A DNA stretch of 64,000 nt from Bacteroidota bacterium. GTDB taxonomy: Bacteria > Bacteroidota > Bacteroidia > Chitinophagales > Chitinophagaceae. Position numbers and translations under genes: made by a program. Where the stretch lies: contig JADJSG010000010.1 in NCBI GenBank assembly GCA_016711825.1, forward strand, positions 167,001-231,000, in the 5' to 3' direction. Positions 18,695 to 30,100 of this stretch are shown piece after piece. Positions within the stretch are counted from its first letter, which is position 1, and every line of letters begins with the position of its first letter. Below the pieces are notes generated by a model. The model searched no databases. It was not told the origin of the DNA and saw nothing but the letters and a program-made list of their open reading frames with translations.

Positions 18695-20748
18695 TTAGCT
18701 TTTAGCATTATTTAAAAAGTAAGATCTAAAAAAATATTCAGCCATAATGGTATCATTACGTCGTTGTATTTTTTCGTTGATGGTATTCAATATTTTTAAA
18801 CTGTCTTTAGACAATCTTTTCATCATTTCTTTGTCTCTAGCTGCTTGTTTTTCAAGCGAGTCGATGATAAATGTATAATTGGGAATAATTTTCGCTTCGT
18901 CCATTTTTTCTTTAATGGCAATCGGCTTTTGGCAATGGTATCGGTCAAATATTGCTCAATCATCAAACTTGCTATCGGTCCAGCCCAAGTAGCGCCATAA
19001 CCTGCATTTTCGATACAAACTGCTACAGCAATTTTGGGATTCACCCGTGGTGCATATGCTACAAACATGGAGTGATTTTGTAGTTTGACACGTTTACCTG
19101 ATATCATACGTTCGTTTTGTGCAGTGCCGGTTTTCGCACAAACTTCAATACCCGGTATACGTGCAATTTTACCAGTACCCTGATCAACCACTGCCATCAT
19201 CCCATACCCTACTGCATTATACGCTGAATCGGCAATATTTGCCACCACATGCTTTTGCAAATATTTGCCCAATTTAGCATGTGTACTATCGCCATCAATC
19301 GATTTTACAAAGTGAGGAATATAATAATAGCCCTTATTGGCAATAATACACATGGCATTGGCCATTTGCAAAGGTGTCATTAAGATCTCCCCTTGTCCCA
19401 TACCAATGATTGACATGTTGCATGAGTTCCAGTTTTTATTGTACACACGATCAAAATAATTGGAGTCAGGTATATTACCGCCATTTTCGGAGGGGATGTC
19501 TATACCAATAGGATGTCCTAACCCAAACTCATTCATATAATGATGCCAACGTTCAAGACCAACATGTGTACTACCATGCTTGGGTGCGTCAATAGCCAAC
19601 CTAAACACATGACAAAAGTAAGCATTGCATGAATTGGCTATGGCTAAACTTAAATTGGCTGCATGTCCACCGCCTGAGTGCGTGCAACCGATACGTCTAC
19701 CGCAAGCATAATATCCTCCGCCACAAGGATAACCAAAAGAGGGTGTAATCACACCTTCATCTAAAGCGACAAGTGCAGTAATAGGTTTAAAAGTAGATCC
19801 TGGTGGGTAGTTTGCTTTAATGGCTCTGTTAAACAAAGGTTTGGTTGCATCTACCAGCATATTGCCTAAGTTTTTACTTTTATCAGCCCCCGTTAACAGA
19901 TCAGGGTTAAAGGACGGGCCACTTGCAAACGCCAAGATACCTCCTGTATTAGGATCAATAGCCACAGCACTACCTAACTTATTTGCCATCATTTCCTCAG
20001 CTATTTTTTGCAATCGGGCATCAATATATAGTTGCAATGATTTACCAGGGATAGCAGAAGAATCTTTGGTGCCGTTTTTATAGGGCCCTTGTATTTTTTG
20101 CTTTACATCACGTAACAAATATTGAACTCCCGGTTGTCCGCGTAATACATCTTCATACATACTCTCAATACCTGTAATACCGATATAATCACCTTTTTGA
20201 TATCCTGCAAATTTTTCAAGTTCTAATTGTTCTTTACTTATTTCATTGATATATCCCACAAAATTACCACCACAATGTTCTGTAAAATTGCGTTCAGAAT
20301 GTTCCATTAAATCGACTCCAGTGAAATCGTATAAATTTTCCTGCAATCGGGCAACGGTGGTGGGTGACAAATTTCGATATATGGTAAACACTTTTTGCCA
20401 AGCCCCATATTTCAAGATTTGTTTTTTAATTTGTTTGTCAAAATCCTGTACAGAAACATTGATCATTTTGCATAAAAAGGCTGTATCAAAGTCGGCTTTC
20501 ACTTTTGATGGTTCAATCACCAAATCGTACACCACACTATTGTTCATCAAAACTTTGTTGTTACGATCAAAAATGATTCCCCTGGGCGGGTAAATCTTTT
20601 TGATATAAACCGCTTGACCTATCGCTGCATCTTTGTATCCACCAGAGCCAAACACTTGTAAAAACAGCAATCGAACAATTAAAATAAAGGGAATGGCAAC
20701 AAAGAATATGCGTATATAATTACTACGGTTTTGGGTAAAATCTGCCAT
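18695..20748 (-). CDS. mrdA: Penicillin-binding protein 2 (mrdA), C-terminal tail frameshifted
   Basis: The transpeptidase of the elongation machinery, partner of RodA. It has a membrane anchor at 12-33 and a dimerisation domain. The transpeptidase domain shows PPGSTFKP (nucleophile Ser318, Lys321), NSCNAYF (SxN motif) and CAKTGTAQ (KTG motif). As written the frame ends at 18823 (641 residues) with an odd basic tail. Adding one T to the run at 18927-18930 (one A in the coding strand) instead gives an acidic/helical tail (KEKMDEAKIIPNYTF) that runs to 18695, seven bases before rodA. Such tails are usual in Bacteroidota PBP2. All catalytic motifs lie before the break. Confidence 0.92.
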
Positions 20749-21083
20749 GAAATTGGGTGAAAATAAAAATTACATGACAAAGGTATATTTTAATCATTGA
20801 AAGTTGATTGTTGTGCATTGAAAGTTGATAATATTTTTTTTAAGATTTTATTTTCATTGAATTCAGCTTTTGCAATCATAAACCTTTGCAAGCCAAAACA
20901 GTTGCAAACACTGGTATTTGATTGATTTTTTCACTCCTATATTGGTTATTTGTATAGACCAGCAAAAGACGAAATCCCCAATAAGAGATTAAGGAATACC
21001 CAATGTATTTAAAATATAGACTGTAAAATAATTATATAATACCTAAATACATTGCTTTAAAGCAAATAGCAATGTGATTATGG
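20749..21083. other. Intergenic region upstream of mrdA
   Basis: It holds the candidate mrdA promoter (20778-20785) and a direct repeat of CATTGAAAGTTGAT (about 20795-20808 and 20817-20830). No gene is recognised. The usual mreBCD genes are not adjacent. Confidence 0.4.
20778..20785 (-). promoter_or_regulatory. Candidate mrdA -7 box TACCTTTG
   Basis: It matches TAnnTTTG on the minus strand, 30 bp upstream of the mrdA ATG. The upstream -33 element is not clear. Confidence 0.4.
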
Positions 21084-21758
21084 ATGAGGTGTCGCTGGTA
21101 TAAAACATTGATTAAAAAAAAGTTTGGAATCAAGATTTTGAAAATCTTCGTTAAATTTGAAATTAAAAAAAGTCTAGTGTTATTTGAAGAATTACATACC
21201 CAACGATTATTGCTTCGTAAATTTACCCCTGCTACTTATAAACATTTGTTTGAAAACGAAACGGATGAATTTATTATACAATCCTTAGCACTGAAGGATT
21301 ATAGCATGTTGCTGCAAGAGAAAGAAAAATACATGTTAGGGCTGTCTACTTTTAACAAGTCGTTTGTTATATTTAAACTTTTTGACAAACAATCACATCT
21401 TCCTATTGGCAATTGTGGGTTTCATACCTGGTATGTTACACATGCAAGGGCTGAAATTGGGTATGATATTATGGACAATTCATGGAAGGGAAAAGGTGTA
21501 ATGACAGAAGCATTACAAGCAATTATTCCTTATGGATTTGATCAATTACAACTCAATAGAATTGAAGCTTTTATAGGACCTAACAATACGCCTTCCTTAA
21601 AGTTGATGCATAAATTTGGCTTTCAACAAGAAGGATTATTAAGAGCACATTATTGTAAAAATGGCATTCTGGAAGATTCGCTGGTATTTTCATTGCTTAA
21701 AAATGAATATTACCCTACAAATGACGAGATTAATCGTTCTCTATTACCGCTCATCTAA
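21084..21758 (+). CDS. GNAT-family N-acetyltransferase (RimJ/RimL-like)
   Basis: An acetyl-CoA-dependent acyltransferase. The fold signatures are TQRLLLRKF at the N terminus, EIGYDIMDNSWKGKGVMTEA (acetyl-CoA-binding loop around GKG), LNRIEAFIGPNNTPSLKL and KFGFQQEGLLR. These are typical of the RimJ/RimL group that acetylates protein N termini or small amines. The first ATG gives a basic N-terminal extension of about 31 residues not seen in the family. GTG 21177, just before the domain, is a likely alternative start. The substrate is unknown. Confidence 0.85.
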   Translation: MRCRWYKTLIKKKFGIKILKIFVKFEIKKSLVLFEELHTQRLLLRKFTPATYKHLFENETDEFIIQSLALKDYSMLLQEKEKYMLGLSTFNKSFVIFKLFDKQSHLPIGNCGFHTWYVTHARAEIGYDIMDNSWKGKGVMTEALQAIIPYGFDQLQLNRIEAFIGPNNTPSLKLMHKFGFQQEGLLRAHYCKNGILEDSLVFSLLKNEYYPTNDEINRSLLPLI

Positions 21759-21813
21759 TTTTTGAAGATATTCAGTAGCAACATCTTAAATTCGCACTAA
21801 ATAATTTAAACAA

Positions 21814-23876
21814 ATGAAACTCAATACAATCATGATGCTTACAGGTGCAGCACTATTTTCGCTGTCTGCTTGTAACGAAAAAACAAATACTGGCAAGCAG
21901 GTCTCTTCTTTACCAGAAGGCGTTAAATTTATAGACCCTTCTTTTATTGATTCTACGGTAAATCCTGCAGATGATTTTTACACCTTCGCGGGGGGTAATT
22001 GGATGAAAAAAAATGCAATTCCTGCTTCTGAAACTCGCTGGGGCAGTTTTAATTTGTTGGAAGACTTCAATAAAAAAGCTTTAAAAGGTTTATTAGAAGA
22101 AGCTGCTGCAGTAAAAGGTGCTTCAAAAGGCAGTCCGGAACAAATGGTGGGCGATTTGTTTGCTTCTGGTATGGACACATCGGCCATTGACAAAGCGGGT
22201 GTAAGTGCCATTCAAACTGAACTAGATAAAATAAATGCCATTACAGATACCAAAAGCCTTATTGATGAAATAGCACGAGAAAATATCAATGGTTACAATC
22301 CTTTATTCGAATTGTATGTAGGTCCTGATGACAAAGAAGTTACTAAAAATATATGTAATTTATTTCAAGGAGGACTTGGGCTACCTGACAGAGATTATTA
22401 CCTTAAAAACGATGCAAGGGAAACAGAAATTCGTGCCAAGTATCTGGTACATATTGCCAATATGTTGAAGTTAAGTGGCGAACCAGAAACCGAAGCTACT
22501 GCACATGCCTCAACCATTATGGGTATGGAAACTGCAATGGCAAAAGTGAGTATGGACCGTGTGAGTATGAGAGACCCTTACAAATTATACAATAAATTTT
22601 CTTTAGCTTCATTAAGCAGTAAAACCCCCAATATAGATTGGAAGTACTTTCTGGAAAAAGTAAATATCAGCAATCAAGATACCCTATTGGTAGCACAACC
22701 TGATTTTTTTGCATCTATGGCTACCATGCTTGGCAAAACACCTATTGCCGATTGGAAAGTATATCTAAAATGGCATTTATTAAGTGGAATGTCGGCCTAC
22801 CTTAGTAAAGATTTCGATACTGAAAGCTTTAACTTTTATGGCAAAACCATGCGTGGACAACAAGAACAAAAACCTCGCTGGAAACGAGTTTTAAGTGTAG
22901 TAGATGGTGCTGTAGGGCATCAATTGGGTAAAATGTATACCGATAAATATTTTACAGCTGCCGCTAAAACAAGGATGATGGAACTTGTGAATAACTTAGA
23001 AAAAGCCTTCGAAGCACGTATCAACAAACTTGATTGGATGAGTGATAGCACCAAAGTAAAAGCACAAGAAAAACTACATGCCTTCATTAAAAAATTGGCT
23101 ATCCCGACAAGTGGAGAGATTACAAAGGATTGGAAATTGTTAGAGACTCCTATGTAAAAAATGTATTGGCTTCAAATGTATTTGATTACAATTACAATAT
23201 CAACAAACTTGGCAAACCAGTAGACCGTTCTGAATGGGGCATGACACCTCCGACAGTCAATGCTTATTACAATCCTGCCTTCAATGAAATTGTATTTCCC
23301 GCAGGTATTTTACAATATCCATTCTTTGATTTGAATGTAGATGATGCTGCTATTTATGGAGGTATAGGCGCTGTAATTGGTCATGAAATGACACATGGCT
23401 TTGATGATCAGGGATGTCAGTACGCCGCAGATGGTAATCTTAAAAATTGGTGGAGTGCAGAAGACAAATCACGTTTTGATGCAAAAACCAATATGGTGAG
23501 AACCCAATATGACAACTATACCATTTTAGATAACAAACATGTCAATGGCTCTTTAACTTTAGGCGAAAACATTGCTGATTTAGGGGGTGTAACCATTGGT
23601 TATGATGCTTTTAAAATGACCAAGCAAGGACAAGGAAACGAAAAAATTGATGGATTTACGCCTGACCAACGTTTCTTTTTAAGTTGGGCACAGGTATGGC
23701 GTCAAAACATTCGTGATGAAGAAGCTGCACAACGATTAGTAACAGACCCTCATTCACCAGGGCAACATCGTTGCAATGGGCCATTAACCAATTTTGCGCC
23801 CTTTTATACAGCCTTTAATGTAAAAGAAGGCAATAAAATGTATAAGCCTGAAGCAGAAAGAGCAAAAGTGTGGTAA
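21814..23876 (+). CDS. M13-family zinc metallopeptidase lipoprotein (frame interrupted once)
   Basis: A neprilysin/PepO-like oligopeptidase anchored as a lipoprotein (lipobox LSAC, then NEKTNTG). The first frame (21814-23157) covers the N-terminal M13 domain (NPADDFYTFAGGNW). The second (23130-23876) carries NAYYNPAFNEIVFPAG, the zinc motif HEMTH, GENIADLGG and the C-terminal EAERAKVW. Adding one A to the six-A run at 23089-23094 joins them as KKIGYPDKWRDYKGLEI, the family consensus. The whole is then about 687 residues, normal for M13. The indel therefore looks like a sequencing error, not a real break. It probably degrades peptides in the periplasm. Confidence 0.93.
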
Positions 23877-23900
23877 AGTAAAAAATATTATATTTTTCAA

Positions 23901-23927
23901 AAAGAGGAACTTACTTCGTTCCTCTTT
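23901..23927 (+). terminator. Intrinsic terminator of the M13 peptidase gene
   Basis: A perfect 10-bp stem (AAAGAGGAAC / GTTCCTCTTT) with a 7-nt loop and a following T run, 25 bp past the stop. Confidence 0.75.
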
Positions 23928-23984
23928 TTTTTATGCATAATCCTCAAACTAAAATCTATATGGAATTCGCATACGAATCACGCT

Positions 23985-24017
23985 GTACGAGATGTTCGGC
24001 TCTGCGGCATCTCGTAC
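23985..24017. repeat. REP-like palindrome (GTACGAGATG ... CATCTCGTAC)
   Basis: A perfect 10-bp inverted repeat around TTCGGCTCTGCGG, more GC-rich than its surroundings. It resembles interspersed palindromes common in Bacteroidota intergenic DNA. It sits between the M13 gene and the end of the three-gene T9SS operon and may end transcription from either side. Confidence 0.5.
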
Positions 24018-24141
24018 TACAGATAAAGAAAGTTCTTTGAACTTTTGATGTTGCCTGTTCAAAATGCTTATCATGTCTTGAATCGATTTCAATGTATTTA
24101 ATTTTATTTTCCAGTTTATGAGGTTACATAGTATTGTGCCT

Positions 24142-25671
24142 CTATTCAATAATTACCTTCTTCACCTCATTCTCACCAGTTTGCCCGACTGGCAGGCACC
24201 GAAGATAATACATTCCCTTGGCTAAATGCCTTACATCAATAGAGATGTGAGCGCTTAGATGTGAGATCTGAGAGGAATACACTTGCTGGCCTATGGCATT
24301 ATACATTTCTATTGTTGCATTTCTTTTATCTCTAATCTCATAGTTCACATCTATATAAGTACTACTTGGATTAGGATATACTTCTAATGTCTCTAATCGC
24401 TTATCTCCTATCTCACTACTCTCTAAAGGCCAGCATTCCTGCGCACCCAAGCCATAGTTTGGCATACAGGGAGGCGTACCGACGCCTCCATACCAAAATA
24501 CAGAATCTAAGCGCAAGCATCGCGGACAGAAATTACAAGCAGCCCCTTTAACATCAGGATTATTGATAACGCTCATTTGTTTACTTAATCCTCCGAAATT
24601 CCCGATATATAATTTGCCATCCGGACCAAGATAGGATGCATTATACTGTTGAAATTGATATGCGGTGGTATCTATCCCTGCAACATGATACATACTGTCG
24701 TCTAAAAAATCATATTGGTAAATATTGAATTGTGTTACAATGTATAAAAACTGACCATTGGGGGAGTAGGCTAAACCTTCAGGTAGTCTTTCTGTGTAGT
24801 TGGGAAAATTCGGATTATACTGAGAGCCCTCTGGAGCTGCTATTACCTTAGGATTGCTGAGCATGCCGTAGCATCTATCAAAGTCAGCAATAAATACCTC
24901 CCCGGTTGAATTACCTTGCACCGTTGTAGCATATTGGCTCCCATCTTGCTTAAATACACTTTGTCCCTTTAAATCCCACTTGCCTCACACAGGGCTGTCG
25001 AATTTTTGAAAGCCGTAGTTGTAAACACTATCTTGGGCAAACAAAAATTTATACACAATATTACTATCCCCACCCTGTTTTAACAGCCACCAATCTTTGC
25101 CATTCGCATGCCTGCAAGCCATCATTTGCGTTTTGCTGAGGGCGGCACCATTCATTAACACTTGCATTCGCTTTACTACTTTACCTGCCCCATTGTTTGC
25201 ATTCATATCAATAACGTTATACAAAAGCAGGTCAAAAAAACAATTATTATTGCCTAAACAATCAGCTAATCTGAAATCACTCATGGTTGGGGTAATAAAA
25301 TAATATTTATTATTTTCCATTGGTAAAAAAATACTTGATTGAGACAATGCACTCCAACCGTCCTGATCGATATAAAAATCCTTTGGGACTAAGGTATCGC
25401 CACCGTCTATATAATTGGCATTACTATCATACACATTAAAGCCATCACTGCAAAGTAAGAGATTACCATTGGTATCACAAATAGCAGAGTTGCCTGAATG
25501 GAAATATGGACTATAAAAAGTGTCAAGTAAAGCATTAACAATACCGGTAGGCTCAAATTTAATTTTATAAGAAATACCACTACCTGTTACCCAAACCTTG
25601 CCATGCTTTGATTGCGCACTATTTACAAAGGGCATAGCTATTGCAATTAAAGCAAATAATATCTTATTCAT
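24142..25671 (-). pseudogene. T9SS type A sorting-domain protein, in-frame TGA stop
   Basis: A paralogue of the gene just upstream. From ATG 25671 it reads a signal peptide (MNKILFALIAIAMPFVNSAQ) and a beta-propeller-like body (DTNGNLLLCSDGFNVYD, CRHANGKDWWLLKQ). It stops at a TGA (24985-24987) after FDSPV. The same frame then continues (GKWDLKGQSVF...) to a T9SS sorting domain (VYPNPSSTYIDVNYE) ending at 24142. The paralogue has Trp at this site (PAW-GSGWD), so TGG to TGA is the simplest explanation. Near the end, CLPVGQTGEN is encoded by a REP-like TGCCTGCCAGTCGGGCAAAC insertion. This may be a true pseudogene or a single base error. Confidence 0.75.
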
Positions 25672-25676
25672 TATCA

Positions 25677-27194
25677 CTATTTAGAGATGATTAGTTTACC
25701 TGTATTAAGTGTTGTATTCTGATAGATTTGCCGGTAACTATAAACACCTGGTGCAAGATCGTTCACAAATAAAGAGACTTGCTTAGTCTCTTTTGAAAGA
25801 AAAACTTCCTTAACTATAATTCCAAGCATATCCACTATTTGAAGTTTACTATCCTTGTCAAAATTATACCTTATGTTTAACTGACTTTCACTCGGATTTG
25901 GATAAAGCAAAATTTCGCCCTTCTCCTTTACTATTTCATCATTACCTAATGCCCAACACACCTGCGCACCCAAGCTGTAGTTTGGCATACAGGGAGGGGT
26001 GCCTACAAAGCCATCATTTAACCCCAAAGTATCTAACCTTAAACACCTAGGGCAAAAATTACAACCCACTCCCTTTACATCAGGATTATTGACGACACTC
26101 ATTTGTTTGCTTGTGCCACCGAAATTACCGATGTACAACTTATTATCAGGTCCAAGATAAGAACTGCTGTAATCCTGAAATTTTTGATAGCTTGTATCAA
26201 GGCCTGCGACATGAAACCAAGTATTATCATCTAAGTCGTATTGCAACAAATTATGAGGGCTCATTACATAGAGCAACTTCCCATTGGGTGAAAATGCAAG
26301 CCCTACACTAGTTTTCTGCTTTTGAGTAGTATCATTCGGATTATGATAATTCAACTCAGGCGTATAGATTATTTTTTCATTGCTCAGTATGCCATAACAT
26401 CTGTCAAAATCTGCAATAAACACTTCACCTGTTGCAGGTATTCCATCAACCGTGGTAGCATATTTACTTCCATCCTTGCTAATCACACTTTGCCCTCGTA
26501 TGTCCCAACCGCTACCCCATGCTGGACCTGCAAATGCCTGATTGCCAAAATTATAAACACTATCCTGTGTAAATAAAAATTTATAAACAACATTTCCATA
26601 TTCGCTTTGCTTCAAAAGCCACCAGTCCTTCCCATTTGCATGCCGGCAGGCCATCATTCTTGTTTTACTTAAAATGGCATGCTCCAACAAAGGTTGCATC
26701 CGTTTTATCACTTTTCCCGCACCGCCATTGGCATTCATATCTATTACATTGAACAGTAACAAATCAAAATAGCAATTACTATTCGCCTGACAATCTGCAA
26801 ACTGTGAATCGCTAAATGTAGGAGTAATAAAATAGTATTGATTACTATCCATCGGTAAAAAAATACTGGATTGGGAATACAAACTCCAACCATCTTCATG
26901 TATATAAAAATCTTTGGGCACCAAAGTATCACCACCATCGATATAATTGGCATTGCTATCGTAAATGTTGTACCCGTCGCTGCACAATATCAAATTACCA
27001 TTGGTATCGCAAATATTGGAATTGCCTTTATCAAACCAAGAATTTAAAAAATAACCTTTTTTAGAGTGTATACTGTTGTTTCGAAAATCTATTGTACTAC
27101 CTCTTAATCCGCATTTCCATTGTATACCATATTTACTTTGTCCCTTTACAGTTACAGTTAAAAATAATAAGCAAAATAATAAATTCGTTTTCAT
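25677..27194 (-). CDS. T9SS type A sorting-domain secreted protein
   Basis: A 505-residue intact member of the paralogue pair. The signal peptide (MKTNLLFCLLFLTVTVKG) precedes a repetitive beta-rich body with DTNGNLILCSDGYNIYD, CRHANGKDWWLLKQ, GLAFSPNGKLLYVMSP and YLGPDNKLYIGNFGG, suggesting a beta-propeller. A cysteine motif (CNFCPRCLRLD) follows. The C-terminal 75 residues (LLYPNPSESQLNIRYNFD ... YRQIYQNTTLNTGKLIISK) are the type A sorting domain for T9SS export. Its start is 1 bp past the end of the beta-helix gene and its stop is 5 bp before the next paralogue, so the three form an operon. The function of this family is unknown. Confidence 0.85.
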   Translation of the reverse strand: MKTNLLFCLLFLTVTVKGQSKYGIQWKCGLRGSTIDFRNNSIHSKKGYFLNSWFDKGNSNICDTNGNLILCSDGYNIYDSNANYIDGGDTLVPKDFYIHEDGWSLYSQSSIFLPMDSNQYYFITPTFSDSQFADCQANSNCYFDLLLFNVIDMNANGGAGKVIKRMQPLLEHAILSKTRMMACRHANGKDWWLLKQSEYGNVVYKFLFTQDSVYNFGNQAFAGPAWGSGWDIRGQSVISKDGSKYATTVDGIPATGEVFIADFDRCYGILSNEKIIYTPELNYHNPNDTTQKQKTSVGLAFSPNGKLLYVMSPHNLLQYDLDDNTWFHVAGLDTSYQKFQDYSSSYLGPDNKLYIGNFGGTSKQMSVVNNPDVKGVGCNFCPRCLRLDTLGLNDGFVGTPPCMPNYSLGAQVCWALGNDEIVKEKGEILLYPNPSESQLNIRYNFDKDSKLQIVDMLGIIVKEVFLSKETKQVSLFVNDLAPGVYSYRQIYQNTTLNTGKLIISK

Positions 27195-27195
27195 A

Positions 27196-30100
27196 TTATT
27201 CTATTAGTAGTTTTCCGTTTTCTGTTTGATTATTTTTTACAAAAAATTTATACATATAAATGCCCTGTGGTAAATTCCGAATATTTACGCTTACTTTGTT
27301 TATATTATTTTGCAAATCCACTTGCATTTGCTCTCTTCCAAGTATATCATAAAGAATCAATTTTCCTTTTTCTGCACTATTTAGCAAATAGGAAATGGTT
27401 AGTTGAGTACTTGCTGGGTTAGGATATAATTTAAACATGTAATTACTATGCTGAATATCTTCTTTATCTAATTTTTTTAAGAAGATGTTTTCATTTTCAT
27501 ATTTTTTTTCTTCTAGTTTCATTTTCCTCATTATCGCTTCCATTTTTATAAACACCTACATTGTTACAAATTTTGATATCATCATACAAGATAGCAGGAT
27601 TGTACATCGCGTTTAAGCTCCTTGCTTTATACACCGCAGTGCCACCTATATAGGGACATTGGGCTGCTAAGTTAGCAATTATTGTACTATCATCCTCTGT
27701 AAGAGAGTCTAATCCATATCGTTGCAGTTTTAAATAGATTGTATTTATATCACGTTCATTTGCTTCCTGCACTGTCACACTTACTATATTACTATTGCTT
27801 TGCTCGGCATCTTTCAGACGTTGCAAATACAATTCGTAGTTTTGACTTTCCATGCTTGCAATTAATTCGTTCAGGCCGTTTTCTGTAGATTCTATCACTT
27901 CTATAATTTCATTTTGCAAACTGTCGTAAAAAGTAACTAATGTATCACTGCTATTTCTAAAAGTGGTATCAGATTCTAATTGCTTGTACAATTTACGTAC
28001 ATCCATCCATCGAGCTACTTCGTAATATTCTATATAGGTTTTGGTATTCGTAGCTATTTGTAATGCTTCACTTAAGCTAAATACAGAGCTACTTGCACTG
28101 CCAGGTGTAATATAAGCGATTAAAGGGCAATTGTATACTGTAGCACCGTTGTTTGAGTACAGTAAATATGGACAAGGATTTGGATCGTTTGGATCGCCTA
28201 TATTAAAACTACCCGATTCATTGATATCAATTGTATTAGAACTAGTATAAATTCTATCCCCTAACGGATCCTCACAGAACTTAAATACTTTATTATTGCC
28301 AAAGTAGTTACCTGCAAAGATATTCGCATTGTCTTTATTCGATGTACCGACATCACCAAAAGTGCCTTCACCACCTAAATGCCTAAATACCCATCCAAGC
28401 CGGTGGTCAAACATCACATTTCCTTTAATTTTATCATCTGCGGTCAGGCATGCACCTTGTGCTATTACGCCAAACCGAGTGTGCGATATATGGTTGCAAT
28501 GCAATGCCTGTTGCGTGCTGTTATTTATTTGTATACCTGCCATATCTTCTCTGTCCTGCAATAATAAATTTGCATTCCCATTTATGATGTTTTGCTCCAT
28601 CTGTGTGCTTTTAACATTGGTGGCACTTATTCCATTGAGGCTGCTCGTGGCCATACATATAATGGTGCCCTCAGTGTTTGTAAGGCCTATATGGTTGCCA
28701 TGGGCATTCGTGAAGGCGCTTGTATTATTTAGGTTGATACCCACACCAGAATATCCGTTCAGTGTAATAGGGTTTGTCTTAATTATCAATGATTTGGGAT
28801 TTGCATTACTAAAGTATTTTACATCAATGCCTATAGGCCATATTTGGGTATAAAGCCCATTGGCAATACCTGTTACACTAATATCTATAGTATTGTTACT
28901 TAATATACTATTCCCTACATCATTGAGCAACTGTATTCCTACAAATGAATTGTGGATGGTATTGTCCTCTATTTGATATCCTTTGCCGTCCGTCAAAGCA
29001 TTCATCATCCCCATCAAACAATCCTTCATGTACAAATTCTTTGCTTTTACAGGCAAAGCACTACTCACAATTCCCTTATCACAATTTTCAAATTTTAAAT
29101 TCACATTAGCGGCTGCTGTATTGCGCACATCTATCAGGCGGGTAAGCACATTGGGTAAACCTGTATAATTGGCAAAAATACCTGCTCCACGTGCACTATT
29201 ATAGCAATTATTTATTTTTTGCGATTCGATATAATTGCCAGTTAGGGCAGTATTGATAATGTTTTTAAAACTACAATTGTACATGCCAATATTGCTGGCG
29301 ATGTTAAAATCGTGATTGGTCACCCATATACCGGTATAAAGTCCTTCAAAATGATTTTCGGTATTGGCATTGCCAATGTCACCTATATTTAGCTGAGCCA
29401 CATCGTACAAATGGATACCCGCCTTGATAGGAGGGAAAGGATTTGCAGGCAAGTTTGCCTGCATAGTAAATGTATTGTGGTTAATAATACCGGCATAAGG
29501 TGCAGTAGTATTATTGATGTAAATGCCATACTGAAAATTATCTTCAAAATGTGAGTTTGTAACATCTACCACTGCGCCATTACTTGCATGCAAACCAATA
29601 CCGGCTTTTTTGATGTAGCTGTCATTTTGTAATATCACTTTTTGTTGAGGGTCATCTGCTATAATACCCTGCCAATAATCGCAACTTGCCTGTAGGGTGC
29701 AGGCATTCAAGTCGAGTATCGAAACTCCTTGTAGATTCATACTACCATTACTCGTAAAGTAAAAAATACAGTTATTAAAAGTCATGTCGTGATCAATATC
29801 AAATGGTCCTTTTATATAAAATGTTGTATTGTTGTAAGTGTTGTACGGCAAATTGGTTGCTTGAGGATTTTCAAGATATATTTTGCTAACATTGGTATTT
29901 GTTTCTTCATCTGTGCAGCAAAAAGATGCTGTACTCGGTGTGGTAAAATTGGGAAATACACCCAAAGCCGCTTGGGTAGCAAAACTACCGCCTGTGACTA
30001 CATTATCATGAAAATAGTTGATATCGGTAGAAAAAGGAACGTAACTATAAAAACCTGAACCATTTGAATTAATAATAGAATTACCATAAAATTCTTTAAT

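Noticed and set aside
18695..18904. Separate 69-residue gene between rodA and mrdA
   Set aside because: It is the natural C terminus of PBP2 after one base correction at 18927-18930.
23949..24149. Minus-strand 66-residue frame
   Set aside because: It runs through the REP-like palindrome at 23985-24017 and its protein (VVRDAAEPNISYSV) is the usual spurious translation of such elements.
24985..24987. TGA read as tryptophan (recoded genetic code)
   Set aside because: Many long frames in the window contain no internal TGA, and TGA serves as a normal stop elsewhere (aroB at 59319, the 76-residue gene at 48681). A single mutation or error is simpler.
28329..28853. Plus-strand frame of 174 residues inside the beta-helix gene
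   Set aside because: It is antisense to a well-supported gene and has no recognisable domain.
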